Assembly (NCBI RefSeq): GCF_001632365.1
Contig: NW_024468590.1
Coordinates: 2,633 to 66,632 of the forward strand
Source of the DNA: Laetiporus sulphureus 93-53
Taxonomy: Eukaryota > Basidiomycota > Agaricomycetes > Polyporales > Laetiporaceae
DNA length: 64,000 nucleotides
Direction: 5' to 3'
Of the stretch, positions 48,561 to 62,449 are shown piece by piece (within the stretch, counting starts at the first letter, position 1; each line of letters starts with the position of its first letter). The position numbers and the translations under genes were made by a program. The notes beneath the pieces were generated by a model. The model was not told the origin of the DNA. It saw nothing but the letters and a program-made list of their open reading frames with translations, and did not search any database.

Positions 48561-50566
48561 ATATTCAGGTAACACATGCATGTGTTAGCATGACATGTGT
48601 ACGACGCAATGATAGCACCTGCAAAATAAATCTAGAGCTCTCTATGCAGGTGAAGTCGGTGAATGATGGTACACGCTTGAACGAGACCAAGCAGTGGTTG
48701 GCAGGCGAGCTGGTATCACCACCGAGAACCGGGGGTGAGGCCATATGCGTCGAAAAGACCGTGCAAAACAGACAGATGAGGCACTCACCCATAGGGTAAG
48801 TCCCTGTCAGTTCTCGTGCCCATCTACGTGCACCCTCGCCATAGCGTCCTATACGCCCGTGAGCAAGCAGAACGCAACAGAGACGCGCGTTGATCATAGA
48901 TAGTCGGGCGCCGGAACAGTTGATGACAGTTGCAAAAGATGACGTCTGAGTAATAAGCTTTGAAGAATGTTGTAGGGAAGCCGTGAATATAAAAGTTCAA
49001 CATGATTCGAGCGAGACCAACTGGAAGTCGAGGGTCAGAGCGTTTGACGCCAGCCTAAGCGACAGGGGAACCGACACCGTCGACATTGTCGAACTTGCAG
49101 ACCGAAGTCAGCGGCATGAATACGTCCTGTTTCGTCCCATTCGGCAGCACACCTACTGGCAGAACGCACATCAGAGCCCGAAACCGAACTCAGCACGGGC
49201 GTCAGCTAGCCCCGAACGCGACGCAGTGCAGGTAACGCACATCGCTCGGACGATGATAACACCGTAGACAAGACGGTAGGCTGTACAATTTGAATGAGAG
49301 ACGCTGTCCAGACCGGTCTTCATCGGCGAAGATAATGCGCGCCACGACAACCGTCGAACAGAACGCCTGCGCGCTCGTCCTAAATTCGCCCATCGAAAGC
49401 CGTGTCTGTCAGTATTAGCCCGTCTGTAGACCGGAGGCATCAGCTAGCGATTAGTTTCGGAAGAAGGTTTGGCTGATGAAGATACAATTTCGTCGCAGCC
49501 GTCGCCGACCCACGTGCATCCTCAGTGCGGTAGAGTCACATCTTCGCTCAGTTGACGAACAAACGATCACCAACATGCACAGTCATCCAGTGACTCACTA
49601 GACCGAAGAGCTTGGCCCATCTGTGTGTATTCCATTCCGACACGATAAATAGATAGAGGGTACCAGATACCACCGCTGAGCAAGAAGCGATCATATGAAC
49701 AACTAGGTAAATGTGTATCAAAGAGGCTGTGGATATGCAAGTGGGACATGCGCTATGGATGTGGAGTACGAGCAGCGAGGCAGGCGGGGACAAGCCCAAT
49801 CGAGAACGAAGCGCACCGCAGCTACGGACGAGTGTGCAGAATGCAGGAAGTATAGACAATAGAATTACGTGCAGTGGGTATGATATGGACAGAGAAATGA
49901 GGATGCGACAGATAGGTCCCGAGATGAGAAATGGAAAGCGAGAGCTATGCACAGGGAGGTATGCAGCCGGAGCATCGCACGAGCATCACGCCGCGCGGGC
50001 CCGACGGGCAGAGTCAACCACAACACAGGGCGCACCGCATTTGTGAAACGCGGAACGTGCGCGTTACTGTGAGAACCGCCAGCGATGAGTCTATTCTCCC
50101 GAAGGCGACGAGCGGTGCCACGCGGAACGCCCGTTGTGGGCGGGCAAGGGCGATGACGTGCCGAATACAGTGGCGATGCAGGTGGAGGTTTTGATGATGG
50201 CGCATATGGCAAGGAATCGTGTTACAGATAATGTACAGAGTTGGCAGATGCTGCGTCAGTTGATATCGTACATTGGGTTTTTGCGATCTGAGTAGATGTG
50301 CTGATCCTAAGAAGCTGCGGAGTAACCAGTTGAGATGGCACTGGAAATGGGACCTCGGCGAAGCGAGAAGGCGAGAGCGACGGCAACAACGTCAGCGACG
50401 TAGTAACGCGATAAGCGAGAGCCAAAGACCGAGAACGAGGGCCGACGACAAGGAGAACGAGCGGAGTCCGAGCAGAGAGAATTCCAAGAACAGGAAGGCA
50501 AGGTCGGAACGCCGCATATGCAACGCGAACGAGGTGGGACAGACCGCAGTGAACGAACCGCACAAA
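48561..50566. other. CpG-rich stretch, no secure gene
   Basis: Composition returns to that of the gene-bearing DNA. Several overlapping frames exist on both strands, but none has a recognisable domain or a coherent exon chain. A lineage-specific or untranslated gene cannot be excluded. Confidence 0.35.
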
Positions 50567-52246
50567 CTACCTCTGCAGCGATACATCGGGCGTCGAAGTT
50601 GATGTTGGTACACCATCAGCGGAAACGTCGTCGGGGATCGCACCGTCAATGCCCTTGTAGCCGTATGCCTTGCTGAACTCTTGGATCATCGCCTTGCCCA
50701 TCGTGCACACCCATGCGATGCCCTCGCCGGTGGCGCACTGCCCTGGCCAGAAGAGCTCGCCCTCCTCGTCCTCGATGTCGGGCTCATACTCCTCGGACGG
50801 TGCGAGGCTAGAATACATCATGCGCGCAAACGTCCTGGGAAAGTGCTTCGCCATCGCTGGAAGGGTAATGTACCGCTCGGCCTTCTCCATCGCGTTGGTG
50901 GCAACGACGATGTTGTGGCTCTGTTCGCGACGGGGTTGGACGGTGGCCGCGTTGACCTTGATCGTGATATGCGGCGGCGGTAGCTCCAGCTCCTTTGGAG
51001 GGGGCGGCTGGGCTACTGGTGTTCGCGAGGCGCCGGCGGTTGCGGATATCGGTGCGGAGGCGTTGCAAGCGCTCGTGTCGTCAGCGTTCGGCGTGCCTTC
51101 ACTAGCCGGCGTCGAGCCCGCGCTGCTGATGGGAGAAGGGAGTTGTACCGGGGGATTCATCCTGCGTATCTCTGCAGCCTTGAGCGCGGCGGCTCTAGCA
51201 GCCTTGAGCTGCTCGGTGTCTGCCTCGATCTGGAGCCGCTTCATCATCCACTCGTTCTCGTTGTGAATCTGTTGGGAATTGGATCGAATCTTGTGGGCAA
51301 CGACAAAGCCCTCGATCATGTAGCTGTAGAGCCATGTAGGTGAGTGGACCGGTGGACCGACGATGGCACTTACATCAAGCCGCGCAACATGCTCTCGCGC
51401 TCGTCGCTGACGCGATCGTCCTGCCAGACGTTCTTGCTGGCGGACAGCACGCCGAGAACCTGATTCCATGGATTTGGATTTCTTTCTTTCCTGTCCATGA
51501 ACATGCCCCGGGCCCAGAATGCGTATGCAAAGTTGAGAGACGACTCGAGGTTCTCGAGACGGGCCATGAGGAGGCCGTGTCTGTGATACGGACTGCCTGG
51601 TGATGGGGGATCGCGCAGTGGGGTATAGTCGATATGGCTCTTGGGATAGGTGGATCGCTTGCGCTTCTCGGCCGAGTGCTTGAGCTGCCGGCCAGAGGCG
51701 AGGTAGCTATTGAAGACATCCTTGTAGTACTCGAGGGAGCCCTTGCCGCGGCGTGGCCGGCGGACTGGTACATTGGCGAGAGCAGCGACGGAATCGCGGA
51801 AGACGGGCTGTTCTTCTCTGAGCTCGCCCTCTTCTGAGGGCTCTGGACGCAAGCGGGAGCCCGATGGGGCGGAGCGCGGCTGCGAGCGATCGGCGTCGTC
51901 GTTGATGCGGCGCTTCTTGGTATATGCGGCATCGTGATCGTCGTCGAGTTTCCGTTTGGCGGGCGTGGTGTCTCGCTGGGACGATGGGGGCAGGGAGAGG
52001 GTCGGGGGCAGTGGGGCGGAGAGAGGGCCGAGGATCTGTGGAGGAGGAATATCAGGCGGGAATCAGATAGAAGGATGGAGGGAAGCGTACGTCGAGACAT
52101 TGCAACAGATGTTGGCGAGAGAGTTTCCTGTTGGCGGAGGTAGGGTGAGCTGGACGGCCACGAGGCGCTGCAGAGGACGTCGCTGACCGCTTCTTGTGTC
52201 TGTGGGCCGTTGAGGGCGGCGAGGGGAGGAGGGTGGCGCTTGCCAT
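50567..52246 (-). CDS. Conserved-looking hypothetical protein, 3 exons
   Basis: Exons are 52246-52091, 52035-51374 and 51323-50567, with introns of 55 and 50 nt, GT..AG ends and phase kept (1575 nt, 524 residues). The start MASATLLPSPPS is the first in-frame ATG. Residues about 1-130 are basic, proline- and serine-rich, with KKRR-type nuclear-localisation-like runs (TKKRRIND). Residues about 150-300 are ordered and helical (GSLEYYKDVFNSYLASGRQL, then the LENLESSLNFAYAFWARG region). A coiled-coil-like stretch follows (EWMMKRLQIEADTEQLKAAR). The rest is proline- and alanine-rich with an acidic patch (PDIEDEEGE). I do not recognise the family. A nuclear role is inferred only from composition. 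Confidence 0.75.
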
Positions 52247-55001
52247 GTTAGCGGAGGGGAAGGATGATGGTGGTGAGAAGACAAGAAAGCAGAGCGGCGT
52301 TGACCGCAACAATGGACGGCGGAAGGTCAAACGCGAATTGCCACCCTCTGCGTGGGCGCTTGTGACTTCCACTCTCTCGGGTTTCCCGTCGCTAACGCCA
52401 TATCCATCATTTTATTCTCCCTCCTCGCCGTCGTTGCCATCAGCCTGCATGCGCTGCTCCTCGCCGTCGTCGCTGCAGAGCCCGGCGACTGCAGCTGGCA
52501 GGGTCGGATCGATGAGGATATGCATGCCCCGATCCAAGTATGGCAGGTAAGAGCATGCGCATCAATTCCTTCCATTCTCATGCCCATCACGGGCTCATTT
52601 CTCCCCCGCTCTCTCTTTTCCATTCTACGAGCGACTTGCTCGCACGCTGTATATCGCGAAATCTCAATGACATTCCAGTCCAGCCCAGCAAGCTGGATAA
52701 CCCCTGCCCGGATGGGCCGCCAGCCGTCGCGCACGGGCCTATCAACTGATCACAGTTACTGCATGGTCCCTGCCCAAAGGAGAGAACGCCCAATCATGCA
52801 GCGACTCCGGGTGCGTCCATTTCGTTTCTCACCAATACCGGCCGTCTATTCTCAGAGACTCGCATTCAAAACGTTCTCCACAGCCTGGAACGTGACCCGG
52901 TCCCGTCCACCTCCCACGTTCGCACTCTGTCCACCAGCAGGTTCGAGATATCGCCCCTCGCACAGGCGCTGCTCATTGGTGCTCTGTCTTTCGCGCGTCT
53001 CAGCGAATCCGATCGGTGACCTTGTTCTGCTTCACTGCCTCCCGCAATCCCGCGAACGCAGGCCTCGACCGCCCGCAGACCGCTCCTGACTGTGCGTCAT
53101 CTTGTCTCGAACAGCACTGCCCTTCTGTTCTCGCCCGGTGTCGTCTGCGATGCTTATTCGTCTGATGCTGGACGGGACGAGACGCAGCGAGCGCGAGGAG
53201 GAGAGGACAACCCGATATCAGGCGCAGTCTCCCCGCGAGCGCCCGGTGATCTCAGCGATCGGTACCTGAGCTTGGTTCCGAACTTGCTATTTCTGGTCTT
53301 CATTACGCCGGATCTCCTTGGCCCAACGCCTCCTCCTGCATCCTCATGTATCCTTGACATTACACACGCATGCATTCTGCGCAACCAAAGCGAGGCCACC
53401 GTGCGGCACTCCTCCTCTAACGATGCGGCCTATGGCGCAATCTCAATTATCAATCTCAATTATCAACAACGTTTCTCCGAGATGACCAGTGTTCATGCAC
53501 ATATCTGGATATCCCGCAAACCGCATGCGCCACCTGCCCGACTCACGAGGTCAATGTCGCACAGGATCCGCAATTCTCAAAGGTCATGCACTGCCGCCAT
53601 GTATCCCGCAAGTATGCATTTGCTTCTGCAATCCCATGCTCATATCAAGAGCGGCAGATGCAGCACAATTTCGTGGGAGGGACTATCGTCTCGCTTACAT
53701 GCACCTGGATATCTGTGGAAGCTCACTCCAACCAATGCTTGCAATCTCATATGTGCATCGGCGCCGCCGAACGTGGGTACGCCAGTGGCTGACACAATCT
53801 CTCTAACTCCGCAGCTGACCCTCATCCCGCCTGCCGGCCGTTGAAACCTCTCGCGGAGCTCCTATTCAGTGTTTCGATGTCCAGCTGACGAATGATTGCG
53901 ACCTTATTGAGCATACGTGACACCCATTTGCTCCCAGACGATCTAACGATCCGGTTTCTCCGAGTGACTATCCGAATCGGTTGGTCTGAATGCTTGGTGC
54001 GTCGTCTGCGGTTGACGTTCATTCTACGTGGTGCTTGGCGCGCCGATCGCATGTTACGTACCCTCGGGCGCCACGAGCCTTGAGAACGACCAAAGCCGCC
54101 GAGCGGGGGCTGCGGCGCGAAATATACGTCTCACCGTTGGTCCGTCTGTACGTCAGAATCGTTCGATACAATGTTAGTTACTCCGTCGCGAAGCACATTG
54201 CCACAGAAACCCATCTGCGCACACCTTAGTCGCCAATCGCATCATTCGCGATCTCATATCTCGACTTCGCCGCCTTGCTGACGGCTCACATCATGTTAAT
54301 TCAACATCAGCGTCCCGCCATAGAAGTTTGGGCTCACGCTGCTTCTTCTCTTCGGGAAGCTTGCATGCATGCATCGTCGGCTGAGCGTCCCGAACCGAGC
54401 GCGGAGCCTATTTCTGGAAGCCGTGGAATATAAAGCTTTGCATGCGAAATATCTGTATGGAAAGTGCATCGTAAACAATTAAACAGATGCTGGAAGCTCT
54501 GTAGCAATCCACCATGTCGAATTAATTAAAGTCTGATTATTACTTGCTGGAGAAAACGTAAAGCCGCTGGTGGCCACAGCATGGCGACGCAGATCACGTG
54601 GGACCGAGATGACTGCCGGCGGTACTTTGGCGCGCTCTTGCTCTCTCGCTCGCGCCATTGCTCGCAATGCACAGCTAACTCCTCCTGTACATGCGCGTCG
54701 AAATACTACGAAGGACCATCTGTTGTCATCATCCAGATATCTGCGTCACAGGGTCTCGAGATAACGCGGATATTAGGTGACCTCGGTGTAATCTCATTAC
54801 TCGGAATTACGCCGGAAGTGTGCTGAACACTGATATCCATCATAGCGGAACTCGGAAGCTCCGCGCTGTGCAAATTCCACTCCTGGGGGTTTGTCATCCC
54901 GGTATGCCCTCTCCGTTCATCTAACGGATGCTACGGGTAAAATACTGACCTCGCATAGACAGCAGTGGACAGAGCAATCACCCTCTGGAAACCTTTCTGT
55001 T
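52247..55001. other. Divergent intergenic region, no secure gene
   Basis: It lies between a minus-strand gene and MED12. Open stretches at 52352-53089 and 53092-53844 start at non-ATG codons, lack domains and sit in pyrimidine-rich DNA, so they are probably chance frames. The last few hundred bases should hold the MED12 promoter and leader. GCATGCATGCATC at 54362-54374 is a short simple repeat. Confidence 0.5.
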
Positions 55002-58000
55002 ATGGCAGAAGGAGACTTTGAGCCACCTTCCGTATACGAGCTGCGTCCTCCCGAATGGCTCCCCAAGGCTCATACGACTGCAGACGTTGGTTCGTACCAG
55101 CAATGACAACACCATATGCGCCTAATCACCGCCTATCCACAGGATACATGGGGTTCTACCCTCCGCGCCCAGACGAAGATGAGGAGGTCCTCACCGAGAC
55201 GAACATAAAAAATGGCTTCGTCCTAAACCTTTCCGTGCCAGTGAGTTCTAGGACTCTGCATGGAAGGAACCGCACTGAAGACCTACGAAAGGCGGAAACG
55301 TACAGTACCCAAGATACCATCAGAAATAGCTTGATACACGAGAATGCCCTCGGTGAACTCGAAAACCTCATGGAACAAATCTTCATCCGCCGTGCTGAGA
55401 ACTTCGCCTCTCCCGTTCCGTACGTTTCTGCATTCATGAGCTCGCGTATGTGATATTCACATCAAGGGCTTAGGGCGTCGACCTTTCGCTTGCCTTCCCG
55501 AGTTACTCTCAACGACATGAAGCGTAAGGCGTGGTTCGCCGATCTCGCCAATCCGGACGTCCCGCTGTACAAATTGGGCAAGAACGTACCGCACGGCGCG
55601 AAAGGACATGATCTGCTCGACCTCCTTCATACAAACAACGTGGCCATCCCGCGAGCCGTATGGTTCCTCCGTGTCTTTGGCGGGAACGAGACGGTGAGAT
55701 GATCCAGTGGTTGAGTGCTTCGCATCATGATTCACCGTCGATTCATGCACAGGCAGGCCTTCGGAACAAACCAGGATACAATCCGACGCAGTACAGCGTC
55801 GAATGGGCCAACGTCGTGACAGGCTACCTAAAGAAGCAACTCGCAGATATCGCTCTGCCTACTGCGCCCCGCCCAGGACTGAACATCAAACAAACCTTCA
55901 AGAGCGTCCTCGCCGACCCCGACTCGCGTGAGCGGTGGATTTCGCGCTTCACCTACTCGTAAGTCCACACCCGCCCACGTGCCTGTAGCGCCATTAACGA
56001 CGACCCCCGCCAGACTGGAGCTCCTGCGCACGTTCTATGCAGAGGGGCTCGTCGACAACCGCACGTTCCTGACGTGGCTCGTGCAGCAGATGTGCAGCTG
56101 TAATCTCGCTCAGCTTGGCTTCGTCGTGCGCTTGGCTGATGAATACCTTGATGGCATGCTTGTCAGCCGAGCTCTCACGCACCACTTCATCGATGCGTGC
56201 TTGAGCAAAGTGGTCGAGGTACGTAATGAACAGTGTAATGATCCGCGGCTGTCCTCGTATGCGAACACACATCAGATCCGCACTGCATCAGCCAGAGATC
56301 ACCTCGTTAATGTTGAAACTCTCATCAAAAACTTAATATTAGTGCGTGCATCGTCGTGTGTTCGGCTTCCTGCTCACGCGATCTGACTTAGCGAGCCTTC
56401 CTCGCCCTACCCGACGCCTTCGTCAGTCCGCGGACGTGGCTTGCATATGGCGAGTTGCTGGAAGAGGATCTCATAGGAGGCGGCGCCGTCGACTCGTCGG
56501 ATAGCATTTTGCAACAGAATGCGAACACACTGCGGCAATCTTTGCAAGACAGCCTCTCCGATGTTCGGCGCCGGAACGAAGCGATGATCTTCCGGCACCT
56601 GCCTCCACGCGTTGTTGGCAGCCTTACTTCCGCGCTGTCGGACATCAAGGTCGGTCCTGAACCTTCCAGTCCTTCGGAAACCGTGCTGAGCCGGTAGTAG
56701 TTGCTGAATTCGTTGTCCGGGAAAACGAACATGGATAGTATCGTATTTTTCGACAACTTGCCAGATTCTCAGTCTTCGTTCACACGCAAGCTGGATATCC
56801 TGCTGACCTGGAGCGTCACACCGCTGCAATACGGGGACCATCGCCCGTATGCTGCGGGCTGTCTCCTCGGTGCGTGGCGCGAAAAAGCAGGCGAACGCGC
56901 CATCCGCCACGAGGCGGCGTCGCCAGACGAATATCTGCAAGATCAGTTGTTCGACTGGCTGGATTGCTCAGCAGATGCAGACAATTCAGACAACATACCT
57001 GCTGTCACGCTGCTTTTTGGGCAGCTTGTGAAGCGCGGCCTGTTTTCTTACCAGCAGTACATGCAACGGCTGATAGCTCGAGGTGAACCGGGGATTTCGT
57101 ACAACCAGGTATGAACCTCAACAACTGCACGAAAACATGACTCACTGTCCATCAATAGGAGGGAAGATCACGACATCTGGAACTGCTGCGGTGCATTCCT
57201 CTACACAGCGCGGACTCGTCGTTGATCAGCCAGCGCAAGGTCACACTGTACGGTGTCAGAGCCCGTGAGACACTTGAAGATACGAACGAACGCGAGATCC
57301 GAAAGGAGCTGCGTGCCCTCTTCCCTGAGCTGTTTGGCGGTATGGACGTGATTTTGCGTTCGTTCATGCCGATTCACCTCATCCTGTTTAGGCATCCCAT
57401 CTTCGTCGGAGACACTTACGGCTAAACTTCGGGAAAATTGTCCTACTCTGCTGAGTGCATGCCGCTATGAGCAAGTCAAGACCGTCAAGCAGTGGCTACT
57501 GCCGATTTTGCAGAAACATAGCTCTCAGTGAGTTCTGGTGGTTATGACCGCATCAACGTTTACATGTCAAACAATCACAGGGCGGCAGCCGCTGGTGGCA
57601 AAGATATACTGATCACTTACACGTTAGCAGCTGTACTGATGGCTCGCACGAAATGTTACGGCTCGATGCTGGATGTAAGCCTAGTAATTCGTAAATGACT
57701 ACCTCAGCTTACTCGAGTGGCTACAGCTCACTTTACACACACTGAAGCACGCGGCTACCTTTGAACTGATGACGGCTGTCATCCGGACGCTGCGCCAACA
57801 TATGGAAATCTGGGCATGCATGAATGTCATGAAGATTATTTCTACGGCGCTGTACAGTGCTCATGACGCATGGAGAGGCAATGGAATCCGTATACGCGCC
57901 CTTCTCTTCGTCCTGATGGAATTCGACAACGGACAATACCTCAGCCCAGAGCAACGTGAACAGGTCCTCAGCGATATAACGCAGTATTCTCACGTCAGTG

Positions 58001-60759
58001 AAGTGCTCTGTCGCGCGTGACTTGGCTCAACGGATTACTCTTTAGGCTTTACACCCCATCGGCCCGTTTTCAAACCCGGTGCCAGCGGTTCTTCCTGAAA
58101 TTTTGCTATTAGCTGCAGATCCGCATCCAGATGCTCCCTCCAACCTCGCCGAGAATCTGTGGTATAAGTACATGAAGGCTGAAGACTGGGCATGGAAAGT
58201 CTGGGACAATACCATCGCCAGTCTTCGCCAGATACCTGTCATGATCCCCGACATCGAAGGGCGGAGGGTTTGTGCGCTGCGGTATGCGCAGTTCCTGTGG
58301 CATGTCGACCAGCACCTGCCGAGAGGGTTAGACGCACACATCTTGGACTGGCTGCTAGGCGCGGGAAAGAACGAGATTGCTGCGCTCACTCCCGAGGCCT
58401 GGGACGTCGTAATCGTCGTTCTACTTCATCTCTGTGCATATGGCGCATTGGAGACGACGACGATACTGCAAGGGTTGATCTATCCAGTCTGGCAGGCAAG
58501 TGCCCTCGTGACCTCAACCGAACAGGGCTCCGCACTGGAAATACGTCTGGCGGCCGTGAACGGGCTCTTCAATCATCTACTCATCAAGGACGAATGCGGG
58601 ACTGGGCTGCCACCCATGAATATCTTCGAGGCTCAGGGTCTGCAAACGCGGCGTCGTGATGTCTTCCGCGAACCTCACTTCTCACCATTGGTGGACAACT
58701 TGTCGATGCTGGTTCTGGTTGAACACAACCCCTCCCTTGCAGAACACCTACGAACTCAGACGTCGTCACTCCGGGAGACTATATGTAGGATCGATGTTTT
58801 CCGGCAAGGTGTCTACCGTGATCTTGACGCAGTGCGCTACGCATTCGAGAAACTGCTAGAGAATGGCTCGATCGCCGAGGACATGCACGAACCGCTAGTG
58901 GCAGCGCTGCGTCTAATGCTCCGCAATCCAGAAGAAGGTAAGGATGAGATCACGTATCTTAGCATCTCGATTGACATGCGACTGGTGTAGCTGATGACGG
59001 TATCGGATTCGTCTCTGTGTCTTCACTCCTCACACCTTGGAAGTTGGCTGCTACTTCGATTGAGATTCGATTGACTCTGAAACAATTAGGAGAGAGCCTC
59101 GCGCGAGAATCGACTCGTCACGCGGCCAATATGACTCTTGATAAACTTACTGCCTTCGTCTTCAAGCATTGCAGAACGTCTGAGGAGGTCGATTTCGTAG
59201 CAGAGATGATGACTGAGGTCAGCAGAGAAGTCGCGGGAAAGGTTAATTCGAGTTTCCTTTACACACGTACTCTTCTCATACTATTATCAGTTTGTGAATG
59301 CAGGCTTGAGGCGAATGGTCGAATTATTCAAGGGACCGTACAATCCGCCAAGAATGGACGAGGTGGGCGATTTTGTCACGAATGCAGGAGAGGTCCTACG
59401 CTTGTTGTCGAAGATTGTCGAGCGCTTCCGAGAGGATACGTCCCTTCCTCCCTTGATACCGGCCACGCAGAATCAATTCATGGAGGCGCTGGATACCCGT
59501 TTGACTCAGGTCAAGGATGTGCTAGTCGCAGAGCAAGACGGTGTCACTGATGAAGAGATTACCTCCCCGGCATCACACTGTGCTATACTGCTGTGCCGGC
59601 TGTTGCAATTTGTATTTGGATTTCCGGAAGCATGGACGCCGCAAGTAAAGAACATGAGCGAGTCGCTGTGCAATACCATCGTCCAGCTAGCTCTCGTAAG
59701 CCTGGCTTGTTCTATCGCGATCGACCGGTTGACGAATCTCCGACAGGTTCACGGAGAGGGTTTCGACATTGGTCTCGTTGCCTTTCCTCTGCTCCTGGAC
59801 ACGTTGTACTTCGTTCTGGACGGTGCGTGCTTTATCGTTTACGATTGTGCTGAATACTGACGATGGCCACAGAAATCCCAAGCGATCCAAAACTCACGAC
59901 GTTAGATCCATTCTATCGCTATCCCAACCTTGAACCACGTTCGTTCTCGCCTGATATGCCACTGGAATATCAGAGTCGCCTGCGTGCGTTGCTGCCATAT
60001 ACGGCTTTAAACGCTACCGTTTCAAATCTATCTTATGCTACCCGAGATCCATCCGGCGCGTTGGCAATTACACAGCCCGTGCAAAACAGGCCTTGGGAAT
60101 GGACCGAGTACCTGGGGGACATTCCGCCAGGGGAAGCCAACCTCAGACACGAAGACAGGCCGGAAGAGCGTCTCCCATTGCGGAATACAGCGTCGATCTC
60201 CCTGGAGCTATTCGGAACGCGTCAAACGGGTGATCATATTGTGCATGTCACTGAAGATTCGATGACGGAGGCCACTATCAAAACGTTCCAAGACAACCTC
60301 TCGAGCGAGAGCATATTTATGCGCGACTGGCGGGAGACCCGTGTGTTCGACGATGAGGTCATCAGCAAGAGCAGATCGGAGAACGAAGACGACCCGCCAA
60401 TGTCTAGCGCCTTTGCTACCGCCCAGAGCCCTAGCCAGACTCAGTCGGAACGACCATCATCTTCATCCCGGCGAGGATCGCCTGCGCTGTCTGCTCGCTC
60501 AGGCCGCGCATCGTTGCCAAATTCGGGATCATCCATTCGCCAGAGTCCGGCGCAACAGCATCCACTCAGTAAGCTGTCGGCATCGACCGCTTCCGAGCCT
60601 ATTGATGTGGACGCGTTTGACATTTCTGCGGTGGCCGGGGGCAGCAAGCGCAAGCAAGTGGATGATGATATGGACGTTGAGGTCGTGGAGGGTCCTGCGC
60701 GCACATATAAGAAGCAGAAGGCGAAGGTAAGCGCAAAAGTGAGGGTCAAGAAGAGGTGA
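55002..60759 (+). CDS. MED12: Mediator of RNA polymerase II transcription subunit 12
   Basis: MED12 (yeast Srb8) is the kinase-module subunit that links and activates CDK8-cyclin C. Seventeen exons: 55002-55089, 55143-55419, 55474-55693, 55753-55958, 56014-56218, 56276-56341, 56392-56649, 56701-57108, 57159-57339, 57392-57527, 57581-57674, 57718-57993, 58046-58937, 58991-59241, 59291-59695, 59747-59822 and 59873-60759. All phases agree; 4926 nt give 1641 residues, normal for mushrooms. The N-terminal Med12 domain is at about residues 98-165 (VTLNDMKRKAWFADLANP, then PHGAKGHDLLDLL and AVWFLRVFGGNE). The family features YELRPPEWLPK, HRPYAA and YGVRARETLEDTNEREIRKE are present. The tail is serine-rich and ends basic (KKQKAKVSAKVRVKKR). 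The start at 55002 is the first ATG before the conserved N-terminus. The 43-nt eleventh intron is short; its acceptor was chosen because it alone keeps phase. Confidence 0.93.
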
Positions 60760-61007
60760 ACATTGGCATGGGTACATGACAAAGGAAAGGATGGGACTAT
60801 CTAACTTATTCATAGCCGTGTAACGGATTCTACATCACTATATACCTTGCAGCTCATCTCGATATCCACATCCTCATCGATCTCATTCGCGGGCAGTGAC
60901 GTATATATGCACAGTATCTTATCCGGATTCTATCTAACTTGTGCAGTAAATCTCATCGAAAGTGGTATATGACGGTACAAAAAACGATGATGACATGATA
61001 CCTTCTC
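60760..61007. terminator. Shared 3' region of convergent MED12 and CPA1
   Basis: Only 248 bp separate the two stop codons, so the 3' UTRs and poly(A) signals of the two genes must be close or overlap. No specific signal is identified. Confidence 0.4.
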
Positions 61008-62430
61008 TCATGCGGCAACTGCAACTCGTCGAGGAATGTCCGGTGCCAACGTGGGCACCTCGTTTTTTCCGCCTATCATGCCATCGGTGTGGAGTCCGAG
61101 TTGCAGCTTGTTCGCACGGCACTCTGTAACGAAGTCTGTGAACATCTGTAGTCGATGATTGTTAGCAGACAGATCTTGGCGCGAATAGAGGATTCACTGA
61201 CTTCGATGGTGTCGAGAGGACCGCCCGCGCTTTCAGGGTGGAACTGCACACCCCAGACTTTCCTGCCGGAATCCGCAGTGCTTTTTATACCCTCCACGCT
61301 CGAATCATTGCAGTTGATGAAGAACGGCTCCCAGCCGTCAGGGAACGGGTCTTGCAGGCGGAGTGCGTACTGGTGATTCTGGCTCGTTACGTATACGCGT
61401 CCTGCCTTGATGCTTCCCGACGACGCAAGCGCGAGCACAGGCTGGTTGTGCCCGCGGTTACCGAACATCATGCGGTACGCGTCGAGGCCGGCAGCCATGC
61501 CGATAACCTGATGGCCCATACAGATGCCGAAGATGGGTTTGTTCCACTCGCGAAGCGTGCGGCGAAGGTTGAGCGCAGCGGGCATGCAGTGATTCGGATC
61601 GCCGGGCCCGTTCGAGAGGAAAAGGCCATCGTAGCGGTCGCGGATCGTGTTGAAGTCGAAATTCCACGGCAGAACGGTGACCGCGGCGCCCCGCCGGACG
61701 AGCGAGCGCAGAATATTCGCCTTGGCACCAAAATCAAGCACAGCGACTCTCACGTCACCAGTGGGGTTGAGTTCGTACGGCGTTTTCGTGGAGGCCTGCG
61801 CGACGAGGTTCTCGGTCGTCGGGTCCCAGTATTCCTCGGGTTTCGGAGGGGGAAGAGTGGCGTCTTCACCAACAGCGAGACGACCGAGAGTGGTACCCTG
61901 GTCACGAAGAAGGGTAGTGATGGCTCGTGTATCTACACCCGTGATGCCAGGGACGCCATTGCGGGCACACCATGCGGCGAGGGATTCCACGGCCGCGTGA
62001 TGTGAGAAACGCTCGGCGAGGTCGGCGACCACAACTGCTGAGCATTGGACGGTGGACGACTCCAAGGTAACGCCAACATCTTGCGAGTTCACTGGAGTGA
62101 TATTGCTGGGGACGCCATAATTGCCAATAAGTGGCGTGGTGAAGACGAGGATTTGGCCTCGGTAGGACGGGTCGGTCATGGACTCAGTGTCTACAAAATT
62201 GTCAGGTGCCTGTTTAAGCGAGAACCCAGTTTACACTTACAAGAAGTGATTGAGGTGGAAAACACCGTCTCGCCGAACACGCTACAAGGTGCACCAAAAG
62301 AACGGCCTGCGAACGACTGTCCTGTCTTCAAATGCAGAACGGCAGGGTGCGAGGTGCTGACAGGCACGCTCGCATGGGTAGCTAGGCCTCGATGGAAACG
62401 AGGTACGCGGATGATACAGCGAGAAAACAT
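61008..62430 (-). CDS. CPA1: Carbamoyl-phosphate synthase, arginine-specific small chain
   Basis: This is the glutamine-hydrolysing subunit that feeds ammonia to the large chain for carbamoyl phosphate in arginine synthesis. Exons 62430-62241, 62190-61202 and 61145-61008 (introns 50 and 56 nt) total 1317 nt, 438 residues. The N-terminus (MFSRCIIRVPRFHRGLATHA) is basic and free of acidic residues, a mitochondrial presequence pattern. The small-chain N-terminal domain covers FAGRSFGAPCSVFGETVFST onward, with SYTESMTDPSYRGQILVFT across the first intron. The class-I amidotransferase domain carries the nucleophile Cys in FGICMGHQVIG and the His-Glu pair in VQFHPES, so it looks active. It is preceded by a spliced upstream ORF and shares a divergent promoter with the BSD gene. 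Confidence 0.95.
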
Positions 62431-62449
62431 GGTAGAAGGCAGCTAGGCT

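Noticed and set aside
48565..50602. Several overlapping frames in the CpG-rich stretch before the hypothetical gene
   Set aside because: No domain, no coherent exon chain, similar open lengths on both strands.
52352..53844. Two long plus-strand open frames (246 and 251 codons) upstream of MED12
   Set aside because: Both begin at GTG rather than ATG, show no domain, and lie in low-complexity pyrimidine-rich DNA; likely chance frames.
54891..55001. Extended MED12 N-terminus starting at 54891
   Set aside because: The codon there is TTG. The first in-frame ATG is 55002, right before the conserved start region.
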